Below are positions 1 to 6,997 of a stretch of 64,000 nucleotides of DNA, in pieces. The stretch spans positions 1 to 64,000 of the forward strand of contig CAZTTG010000026.1 in the NCBI GenBank assembly GCA_964615935.1, written 5' to 3'. Numbering within the stretch: position 1 is the first letter of the stretch; every line of letters starts with the position of its first letter. The stretch is from CAZTTG01 sp964615935. GTDB lineage: Bacteria; Planctomycetota; UBA1135; GCA-002686595. Position numbers and translations under genes: made by a program. The notes beneath the pieces are model-generated. The model was given only the letters and a program-made list of their open reading frames with translations, ran no database searches and had not been told where the DNA came from.

Positions 1-10
1 AGGACGCCGC

Positions 11-699
11 ATGATCAACTCAGAAACTCCGTACACAACTCTTGACAGTATCTCGACGCTCGAGGCCGCGACCCTCTTCGCCACCGGGGGGCCTGGATCC
101 CGGCCGCCGTCTGGTCGCTCTTCTACTGGTTCATCACCATCAGCGCCGCGCGGATCTCGCGCCTGGCCCGGCAGTACCCCGACCTGTACCTCTCGAAGAA
201 GATGAGGGGTGCGAGCACTCACCGCTCCGGCGGGAAGCGCCTGCGGCAGATCGAGGCCGGCCGCAAGCGGCGCGAGAAGAGGAAGTTCGTCCTCTACAGC
301 GTCGCGATCGCCGCGCTGGTCGCCCTGGGCTTCGCGGGTCTGGGCAGGCCCGAATCCACATCCCCGGCCTTCGACGCTCCTTCGCCCGTCGAGGCGATCG
401 AGGAATACGCCGATGCGTGGAACCGGGTCGACCTCGATCACCTGGCGGTTTTCGCCGGCGAGGAGTACCGGGAGAAGCGCAGGCGCTCCCTGGCCTCGGC
501 CATGAGGAAGTACGAGTGGGGCTCGGACCTCCCGATGATCGAGACGTACGACTACGACGAGAGCCATGTTCATGTCACTCCCGCCTACGTGACCTTCGAG
601 ACAGAGGGAGGCCCCCTGAAGGCGACCTTCTCCTGGGACGGGGACGAGTGGCTGGTCCGCGCCATGGACTTCAGGGGCGTCAAGCACTGGCGCCCGTAG
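11..699 (+). CDS. Two-helix membrane protein with NTF2-like C-terminal domain, frameshifted
   Basis: No function is recognised. The ATG at 11 follows AGGA and starts a plausible protein (MINSETPYTTL, then TLFATGG). The frame is then lost in the six-G run at 86-91. From 94 another frame reads WIPAAVWSLFYWF, a hydrophobic helix, and continues without a stop to 699. A second helix follows (FVLYSVAIAALVALGF, codons about 290-345). The remaining roughly 110 residues are acidic and aromatic, like SnoaL/NTF2-type domains (EAIEEYADAWNRVD near the start). The two frames join if one G is missing from the run, so a sequencing error or recent frameshift is likely. If only the second frame is translated, the nearest ATG is at 202 and the first helix is lost. 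The CPBP gene follows after 16 bp. Confidence 0.55.
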
Positions 700-715
700 G
701 GGAGCGTCGAACCGG

Positions 716-1438
716 GTGCGCTGTCCATCCTGCAAGAAGCGGATCGGCGGAACCGCGCGCTTCTGCCCGAGCTGCGGCTACCAGATCCTCGATCGCGAGC
801 CCGATCCCGCCCGGCGCGCGGTGTTCGCCTCGGCCCTCGTGTTCGCCGGCGTGCTCGGCGCCATCCTGACGACCGGCTACCTGGCGCCGGTGGAGTACTC
901 CACCACCACCGAGGAGCTGGTCTGGAGCTCCCTGGCCTACGGCCTGGTGGTCGCCGTGGGCCTCGCGGCCGTCGCGATCCTCGGCCGCGGCGCCCTCTTC
1001 GACAGCCTGGCGGCGCGCCCCGCTCCCTCCGCGCTGGTCCTCGGGGCCCTCGGGGGCCTCCTCTGCTTCGGGATCAGCCACGTCTACGTGTGGTCGATCG
1101 CCGTCCTCGCCGAGGAGGTGGAGCCGGAGCCCATGCTCGAGGGGGGCCGGTGGGCGCTCTTCGCCTCGATGGTGATCCTGCCCGCCTTCGTGGAGGAGTG
1201 GACCGACCGCGGGGTCCTGTGGATCGCGATCCGCAGGGTTGCCGGCACCGGCGGCGCGATCTTCGCCACGGCCCTGCTCTTCGGCATGAGCCACGGTCTC
1301 GGCGGGGGCGGGCCGCTGGAGGTTCCCCACCGCTTCGCGGTGGGGCTGGTCCTCGGCTGGCTGCGCGCGCGCACCGGGAGCCTGTGGCCGGGGATCCTGG
1401 CCCACGGGATGCTGAACACGCTGGCGATCTCGCTCTGA
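716..1438 (+). CDS. CPBP-family intramembrane protease with N-terminal zinc ribbon
   Basis: The 240-residue protein begins at GTG 716. It opens with a zinc-ribbon (C3xxC6 and C17xxC20), followed by several hydrophobic helices. The CPBP/Rce1-like glutamic protease motifs are visible: E160-E161-W-T-D-R near a helix end (the family EExxxR motif), H193 in FGMSHG, and H230 with N234 in AHGMLN. This family cleaves peptides within the membrane, for example in prenyl-protein processing or bacteriocin self-immunity, but the substrate here is unknown. The zinc ribbon is cytoplasmic and may bind a partner. The gene lies just behind the membrane protein ending at 699 and could share its transcript. Confidence 0.85.
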   Translation: MRCPSCKKRIGGTARFCPSCGYQILDREPDPARRAVFASALVFAGVLGAILTTGYLAPVEYSTTTEELVWSSLAYGLVVAVGLAAVAILGRGALFDSLAARPAPSALVLGALGGLLCFGISHVYVWSIAVLAEEVEPEPMLEGGRWALFASMVILPAFVEEWTDRGVLWIAIRRVAGTGGAIFATALLFGMSHGLGGGGPLEVPHRFAVGLVLGWLRARTGSLWPGILAHGMLNTLAISL

Positions 1439-1463
1439 AGCGTGGGGGCGGCCCCCGACTTCA
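1436..1463. terminator. Bidirectional hairpin spanning two convergent stop codons
   Basis: Outer arms TGAAG (1436-1440) and CTTCA (1459-1463) flank inner arms GGGGG (1444-1448) and CCCCC (1452-1456). The outer arms contain the stop codons of the CPBP gene and of the convergent URO-D-like gene. No T-run follows, so a terminator role is inferred from position only. Confidence 0.45.
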
Positions 1464-2630
1464 GCGCAGATCGGGGAGGTCGTGCTCGCCCAGCTCGAGG
1501 GGGTATCGCCCGCGCTCGCGGACCAGGTCGAGCACGAGCTCGTACCTGCGCGGAGAGATGTCGGGGGGGATCGAGTGGTCGGACTGGAAGATCAGCCCCC
1601 CGCCCTTGGCCGCGTTCAGCTTGCGCAGAACGATCGCCTCCAGCTCCCGCTCGTCCTTCCGGGCCCACTCGACGATGTCCATGTTGCCGCAGAAGGCCAT
1701 CCGGTGGCCAAAGCGGCGGCGCAGCTCCACCACGTCCATCCCCGCCTTGGCCTCCAGCGGATTGTAGGCGTCCACGCCGATCTCGATGAAGTCCTCGAAG
1801 ATCCGCTCGACGTTCCCGCACCCGTGGTAGATGACCGGGAGGCCGTGCTGGTGGCAGACGTCCACCATCGCCCGCAGGCCGGGCTTGTAGTGGGCGCGCC
1901 AGTAGTCCGGGGAGAAGAAGAGGTCCTTGCGGTAGGCGATGTCCCCCCAGATGACCATCCCGTCGAGGGCCCCCTCGGCGGCCTGGATCTGCGCCTTCAG
2001 GAGCTCGAGGGCCCACTCGTTGGTGCGCTGGATGAACCGCCCCATCCGCTCCGGATACAGGCCGATCCAGAGCAGCAGGTTCGACTGCCCGATCAGGCGG
2101 GTCATGTACTCGTTGGCCTCGCACTGGCTGCCGTAGACCGGGAAGTTCGGGCGGAGGGAGCGCACGGTCTCGATCCAGGGCGGCGAGTCGCGGTGGATGC
2201 GGTCGCCCACCCCGGCGATCTGGTTGTCTCCGCCGGAGAGGAACCGCCGGTCGTCCCGGGGATCGTCGAACTCGAAGGCCTCGGCCCTCTCGATGGTGTC
2301 CGTCTCGAAGCGCACGAACTCCGGCATCGGGCAGGAGGGGGTCTTGCGCAGGACCGCCTCGAAGCCGGTGCGGAGCACGATCTCGTCGTCCGACTCCTCC
2401 AGGACCTCGAAGTCCCGGATGTGGGGGTCCATGTTGGGGACGGTCACGATCCAGTCGAGGTCGTAGTGGGAGTAGACGTCGGCGTCGACGGCGAGACCCA
2501 GCTCCTCCCGCCAGCGATCGAGGAAGCCGCTCCAGAAGAAGTCGCTGACCGGCACGCGATCGGGCTCCTGGTGCCGCAGGGCCGCGTTCAGGCGGTCCAG
2601 CTTCTTCAGACAGGCGGGCGTTCTCTCCAT
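1461..2630 (-). CDS. Uroporphyrinogen decarboxylase (URO-D)-like protein
   Basis: This 389-residue protein has the URO-D/cobamide methyltransferase TIM-barrel pattern. Visible are an N-terminal RLNAALRHQEPDRVPV, a C-terminal-half IYHGCGNVERIF, then FCGNMD and FQSDHSIPPDISP, where metal-binding His/Cys and substrate residues lie in the family. True HemE has conserved N-terminal Arg/Asp substrate contacts that are not evident here. A methyltransferase-type or decarboxylase-like role outside heme synthesis is therefore more likely. It lies 9 bp downstream of the rhamnose mutarotase on the same strand, which ties it to sugar metabolism. The substrate is unknown; demethylation of a methylated sugar or other methyl compound is speculation. 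Confidence 0.8.
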   Translation of the reverse strand: MERTPACLKKLDRLNAALRHQEPDRVPVSDFFWSGFLDRWREELGLAVDADVYSHYDLDWIVTVPNMDPHIRDFEVLEESDDEIVLRTGFEAVLRKTPSCPMPEFVRFETDTIERAEAFEFDDPRDDRRFLSGGDNQIAGVGDRIHRDSPPWIETVRSLRPNFPVYGSQCEANEYMTRLIGQSNLLLWIGLYPERMGRFIQRTNEWALELLKAQIQAAEGALDGMVIWGDIAYRKDLFFSPDYWRAHYKPGLRAMVDVCHQHGLPVIYHGCGNVERIFEDFIEIGVDAYNPLEAKAGMDVVELRRRFGHRMAFCGNMDIVEWARKDERELEAIVLRKLNAAKGGGLIFQSDHSIPPDISPRRYELVLDLVRERGRYPLELGEHDLPDLR

Positions 2631-2639
2631 GGCCGGCGC

Positions 2640-2963
2640 TCAGTCGGTGTGGAAGACCTCGTCCAGGCCGGCCCACCACTCGTCCGGTCCGCAGCTCTCC
2701 AGCGGCGCCTGCATGGGCTTCATGATCTTCCACCACTCCTGGGTGGTGGGGTCCGCCGCCATCCTCTCCATGTCGGCGTCGAAGTCCTCGCCGACGTACT
2801 CGAAGTAGGCGAAGAGCAGCCCCTCCCGGTGGAAGATCGAGTAGTTGCGGATGTTGCACTCGCGGATCTTCTGCAGGACCCCGGGCCAGACGTCGGCGTG
2901 GTACTCGACGTACTCCTCGAACGCCTCCGGCTTGACCCGGATGAGCTGGCCGTATCGTTTCAT
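2640..2963 (-). CDS. rhaM: L-rhamnose mutarotase
   Basis: This 107-residue protein interconverts the anomers of L-rhamnose. It matches the family in length and in motifs: MKRYGQLIRVKPE at the start, EYHADVWPGV, NYSIFHREGLLFAYFEY and WWKIMKPMQ. The start at 2963 is chosen because GAGGAG lies a few bases upstream and the protein then has the usual family N-terminus; the open frame extends 26 codons further without similarity. In Rhizobium a mutarotase of this type (RhaU) is co-encoded with a CUT2 rhamnose transporter. The transporter at 4491-9272, on the other side of the intergenic palindrome, fits that arrangement. Confidence 0.9.
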   Translation of the reverse strand: MKRYGQLIRVKPEAFEEYVEYHADVWPGVLQKIRECNIRNYSIFHREGLLFAYFEYVGEDFDADMERMAADPTTQEWWKIMKPMQAPLESCGPDEWWAGLDEVFHTD

Positions 2964-3063
2964 GACGCGGGCTCTCCTCGAGACGGAAGGGTGGGGACGG
3001 GAACGGGAGCGTACCATGCGCTTCGCGGCGAGCGACCGCAAGGTCGAGGGCGGTCCGGTCCGC

Positions 3064-3093
3064 CCGCGGGCGGCGGCGCGCCGCCGCCCGCGG
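3064..3093. promoter_or_regulatory. Perfect 30-bp GC-only palindrome between divergent sugar genes
   Basis: Fifteen bases are followed directly by their reverse complement with no spacer (arm CCGCGGGCGGCGGCG). It sits in the 218-bp divergent region between the rhamnose mutarotase (minus) and the plus-strand URO-D/ABC operon. The position suits an operator for a dimeric regulator controlling both directions. No regulator gene is in the window, so this is inference from symmetry and place. Confidence 0.4.
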
Positions 3094-3181
3094 CGAAAAC
3101 GACCGGGGCGCGTTGCCTCGCCCCGGGGGATCGGTTAACCCAGTGAGTCGCGGGGCCCCGGGTCCCGCCAGGAGCCGGTCG

Positions 3182-4486
3182 ATGCTGCACGATCCCAGCC
3201 ACTACGAGCCTCCGGCGGAGGCGGAGCCGATCACCCTCTCGCCCGCGGATCGCGAGATCCTCCGCCGGCTCTTCTCCGAGGTCGCCGAGGTCGCCGCCCT
3301 GCCCGTGCATCGGGAGAAGGCCGTGCTCTGGCAGAAGCTGAACGACCTCGAGTCGGCGCGGCCGATGGTGTGGGTTGACGAGATCTGCTGGAACGAGATG
3401 AACGTCGCCGACGAGCTGAGCCTGCGCTGCGAGCAGCCCTGGGCGCGGGATCAGGAGCGCGAGCTGCGGCGGCTCCTGTACCAGTGGCGGCACCTCCCGG
3501 CCGACATGATCGTGAACGACCACTGGGCCTGCCCGCTGGCGATCCACAGCACCGACTTCGGCATCATCGAGGACGTCGAGCTGCGGCGCACCGACGAGAC
3601 CAACGACGTGGTGTCGCGGCGATTCCGCGTGCAGATCGCGGAGGCGGAGGACCTGGAGAAGATCCGGATGCCGGTCGTCACGCACGACGAGGCGGCGACC
3701 GCGTACCGCTACGAGGCCCTGTGCGGGCTGTGCGAGGGGATCCTGCCGGTCCGCAAGGTGGGGCAGACGCACATCTGGTTCGCTCCCTGGGACTACCTGA
3801 TCCGCTGGTGGGGGGTCGAGAACGCCATGCTCGACCTGGTCGACCGGCCCGAGCTGGTCCACGCCGGCGTCGAGCGGCTGGTGGAGGCGTGGATGGTCGA
3901 GCTCCGGCAGTTCGTCGAGCAGGACCTCCTGGCGCTCGACTGCGACAACACCCGCGTGGGGTCGGGCGGATACGGCTACACCGGGGCGCTGCCGGGGGAG
4001 GACTTCGACTCCGGCCGCGTGCGACCCCGCGACATGTGGGGATGCTCCAACGCCCAGATCTTCTCCGACGTCTCGCCGCGGATGCACTGGGACTTCGCCA
4101 TCGAGCACGACCTGAAGTGGCTGGAGCAGTGGGGGATGACCTACTACGGATGCTGCGAGCCGCTCGACGGCAAGATGGACCTCCTCCGCCGCATCCCCAA
4201 CCTGCGCAAGATCTCGGTGACGCCCTGGTGCGACACGCGCCGGGCCGTCGCGGAGATCGCGGACGACTACGTGATCAGCCGGAAGCCGAACCCGGCGATC
4301 CTGGCGGAGGACGCCTGGGACCCCGCCCGGGCCAGGCAGCAGCTGCGCGAGTTCCTGGAGGCCACCGAAGGGCAGTGCCACGTCGAGCTGATCATGAAGG
4401 ACATCTCCACGGTTCGCTACCAGCCGCAACGCCTGTGGGAGTGGGCGGCGATGGCTGTCGAGGAAGCCGAGCGGTTCGCGAGATGA
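3182..4486 (+). CDS. URO-D-like protein, first gene of the sugar ABC operon
   Basis: This 434-residue protein is distantly like URO-D family members (WFAPWDYLIRWWGVENAMLD, WGMTYYGCCEPLDGKMDLL, KISVTPWCD). The ATG at 3182 is chosen because AGGAG lies just upstream and the residues before it look non-coding. It carries a Cys pair (GCCEP) and a later Cys (PWCD) where methyltransferase-like members bind metal. It lacks the CGN motif seen in its neighbour at 1461-2630, so the two are different subfamilies. Four bases separate it from the ABC ATPase, indicating co-transcription with sugar import. The reaction is unknown; a carbohydrate-derived substrate is inferred from context only. Confidence 0.75.
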   Translation: MLHDPSHYEPPAEAEPITLSPADREILRRLFSEVAEVAALPVHREKAVLWQKLNDLESARPMVWVDEICWNEMNVADELSLRCEQPWARDQERELRRLLYQWRHLPADMIVNDHWACPLAIHSTDFGIIEDVELRRTDETNDVVSRRFRVQIAEAEDLEKIRMPVVTHDEAATAYRYEALCGLCEGILPVRKVGQTHIWFAPWDYLIRWWGVENAMLDLVDRPELVHAGVERLVEAWMVELRQFVEQDLLALDCDNTRVGSGGYGYTGALPGEDFDSGRVRPRDMWGCSNAQIFSDVSPRMHWDFAIEHDLKWLEQWGMTYYGCCEPLDGKMDLLRRIPNLRKISVTPWCDTRRAVAEIADDYVISRKPNPAILAEDAWDPARARQQLREFLEATEGQCHVELIMKDISTVRYQPQRLWEWAAMAVEEAERFAR

Positions 4487-4490
4487 CGGC

Positions 4491-6017
4491 ATGACCAGGG
4501 GCGTGTCAGCGGATTCTCCCGCCCTGCGGATGGAGGGCGTCTCCAAGCGCTTCCCCGGGACGCTGGCCGTCGACGAGGTCGACTTCGAGGCGCGCGCCGG
4601 CGAGGTGCACGCGCTGATGGGGGAGAACGGCGCGGGCAAGTCCACCCTGATGAAGATCCTCGCGGGCTCCTACGACGACTACCGGGGGAGGATCGCGATC
4701 AACGGGCGCGAGGTCGGGCTGCACTCCCCCGCCGCCGCCCGAGCGCACGGCATCGGGATGATCTACCAGGAGCTCAGCCTCGCGAGGCCGATCAGCATCG
4801 CCGAGAACCTCCTGGTCGGCCACCTCCCCCGGCGCTGGGGCTTCGCCCTCGACCGCAGCGCCCTGCGGCGCGAGGCTCGGCGCTGCCTGGAGCGGGTGGG
4901 GCTGCGGCTCGACCCGTCCGTGTCGGTGGAGGCCATCAGCCAGCACGAGGCGCAGCTGGTGGAGATCGCCAAGGCGCTGGGCGCGGGGCCGCACATCCTG
5001 GTGATGGACGAGCCCACCTCCGCCCTCTCGCGGGAGGAGGTGCAGCGGCTCTTCGAGATCGTGCGCCAGCTCCGGCGGGAGGGCCTGACCATCGTCTACA
5101 TCTCCCATCACCTCTCGGAGGTGTTCGAGATCGCCGATCGGGTGACCGTGCTGCGCGACGGAAGGAAGATCGCCACCCGCGAGATCGACGGGATCACCCC
5201 TCAGGAGCTGGTGCAGATGATGGTGGGGCAGGCCATCGACGAGTTCTACGCGGGGCGCGAGGCGCGCCCCGGCGCCCTGATCCTCCAGGCCGACCGCCTG
5301 TCCCGTCGCGGCTTCTTCCACGACGTGTCGCTCCGCGTCCGCGAGGGGGAGATCCTCGGGATCGCCGGCCTCTCGGGCGCCGGGCGGACCGAGCTGGCGC
5401 GCTCGCTGTGCGGGCTCGACCCGCTGGACGAGGGGAGGATCGAGCTGAGCGGCGAGTCGCTGCGCCCGGGCTCCTACCCCGACGCGATGAGGCGCGGCCT
5501 GTGCTACCTGACCGAGGACCGCAAGTCGGAGGGCCTCTTCCTGCGCCTCTCGGTCCGGCAGAACCTGGTCTCGGCCCTGAGCGGGGAGAGCCTCCGGGCG
5601 GGGCTCCACTCGCGCCGGACGGAGGGCGCCACGGCGGCGCGGATGATCGAGGAGCTGGCGATCACCGCGACCTCTCCCGAGAGCGACGTCGGCCAGCTCT
5701 CCGGAGGCAACCAGCAGAAGGTGCTGCTCGGCAAGTGGCTGGCCGCCCGGCCCCGCGTGCTGGTGCTCGACGAGCCGAGCCGCGGCGTGGACGTCAAGGC
5801 CAAGCAGCGGATCCACGAGGCGGTGATCGCCCTGGCCGAGCGGGGCAACGGGGTGATTCTGATCAGCTCCGACCTGCCCGAGCTGGCGGGGCTCGCCGAC
5901 CGCGTGATGGTGATGCGGCGCGGCCACCGGATCGGCGAGCTGGGAAAGGACCGGCTGACCGAGGAGTCCATCCTCCTGGCGGTCAACGGGGAGGGGATCG
6001 CCCCGGGCGAGCGATGA
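4491..6017 (+). CDS. CUT2-family sugar ABC transporter ATP-binding protein
   Basis: This 508-residue tandem ATPase is of the RbsA/MglA/RhaT type. The first domain has Walker A GENGAGKST (residues 44-52), Walker B HILVMDEPTSAL and a degenerate signature (ISQHEAQLVEIAKAL). The second has a changed Walker A (SGAGRTE), a canonical signature LSGGNQQK and Walker B VLVLDEPSRGVDV. One good and one degenerate site is normal for this family. It energises import through the two permeases encoded next; its stop overlaps the next start as ATGA. With a rhamnose mutarotase nearby, L-rhamnose or a related deoxysugar is the most likely cargo, though the sequence does not prove specificity. Confidence 0.92.
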   Translation: MTRGVSADSPALRMEGVSKRFPGTLAVDEVDFEARAGEVHALMGENGAGKSTLMKILAGSYDDYRGRIAINGREVGLHSPAAARAHGIGMIYQELSLARPISIAENLLVGHLPRRWGFALDRSALRREARRCLERVGLRLDPSVSVEAISQHEAQLVEIAKALGAGPHILVMDEPTSALSREEVQRLFEIVRQLRREGLTIVYISHHLSEVFEIADRVTVLRDGRKIATREIDGITPQELVQMMVGQAIDEFYAGREARPGALILQADRLSRRGFFHDVSLRVREGEILGIAGLSGAGRTELARSLCGLDPLDEGRIELSGESLRPGSYPDAMRRGLCYLTEDRKSEGLFLRLSVRQNLVSALSGESLRAGLHSRRTEGATAARMIEELAITATSPESDVGQLSGGNQQKVLLGKWLAARPRVLVLDEPSRGVDVKAKQRIHEAVIALAERGNGVILISSDLPELAGLADRVMVMRRGHRIGELGKDRLTEESILLAVNGEGIAPGER

Positions 6018-6997
6018 AGGGAGCCGAGTCGAGGAGCCGGCTGGCCGCGCTGTACGACCGCCTGGGCATCTACCTGGTGGCGATCGCCCTGGTCGTCGTG
6101 GGCGCCCTGGTCTCCGACGAGTTCCTCACCCCGCGGAACCTGCTCAACGTCCTGAACGCCGTCGCCCTCCTCGGGATGGTGGCCTCGGGGATGGCCTTCG
6201 TCACCTACTCCGGGAACATGGCCGACCTCTCGCTGCCGGCGGTGATGGCCTTCTCGGGGATCGTCTGCGTCGCCTGCCTGCCCCTGGGCCTGGTGCCGGC
6301 GGTCCTCCTGGGGCTGGCGTCCGGCGTGGCGATCGGCGCGATGAACGGAGTGGTGGTGGGGCGCTTCAACGCGAACCCGATCCTCTGGACGCTGGCGGTG
6401 GCGTTCTTCATGGAGGGGTTCATGCGCTTCACCTGGAGCAACCGGCAGCTCTACCCCGACACCGAGGAGGGGACGGCGGGGGCCGCCTTCATCGGGATCT
6501 ACCGGCTCGACCTCGGCCCGGTGCCGCTCCTGGTCGCGGTCATGCTGCTGATGTTCCTCGCCGGGCACCTGGTGATGACCCGGACGCGCTTCGGGGTGGA
6601 GACGAAGCTCGTGGGCTCCGCGAGGGCCGCGGCGCGCACCTCCGGGATCCGCGTTTCGCGGGTCATCCTGCTCGACTTCATGGTGGCGGCCCTGGCGGCC
6701 TCGATCGGCGGGATCTTCCTCACCTCGATGAACAAGCTGGGGGTCTTCTATCTGGGCAAGGGGTACGACTTCCGGTCGGTCACCGCGGTGGTGCTCGGAG
6801 GGGTGATGCTCAGCGGCGGCCGCGGCCGCATGGCCGGGGTGCTGGGGGGCGTCCTGGTGATCGGCCTCCTGAGCAACATCATGACCTTCCTGGGGATCAA
6901 CACCTTCCGGCAGAACATCGTCACCGGGGCGATCTTCATCGCCGTCGTGGGATTCCAGCAGCTGCGGCTGCGAAGGCTGGGGAGGGACGATGCCTGA
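6014..6997 (+). CDS. CUT2-family sugar ABC transporter permease
   Basis: This 327-residue integral membrane protein is of the RbsC type. The ATG at 6014 overlaps the ATPase stop (ATGA). The long hydrophobic profile, FVTYSGNMADLSLPAVMAFSG and the C-terminal segment SVTAVVLGGVMLSGGRGRM (the GG-rich loop typical of the family) support the call. Its last codons overlap the start of the next permease gene by 8 bp, so the operon has two non-identical permeases, as in rhizobial rhamnose (RhaP/RhaQ) transporters. Confidence 0.9.
   Translation: MKGAESRSRLAALYDRLGIYLVAIALVVVGALVSDEFLTPRNLLNVLNAVALLGMVASGMAFVTYSGNMADLSLPAVMAFSGIVCVACLPLGLVPAVLLGLASGVAIGAMNGVVVGRFNANPILWTLAVAFFMEGFMRFTWSNRQLYPDTEEGTAGAAFIGIYRLDLGPVPLLVAVMLLMFLAGHLVMTRTRFGVETKLVGSARAAARTSGIRVSRVILLDFMVAALAASIGGIFLTSMNKLGVFYLGKGYDFRSVTAVVLGGVMLSGGRGRMAGVLGGVLVIGLLSNIMTFLGINTFRQNIVTGAIFIAVVGFQQLRLRRLGRDDA

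Noticed and set aside
42..47. TTGACA as a -35 promoter box
   Set aside because: It lies inside the first coding region and no -10-like sequence follows at 16-18 bp.
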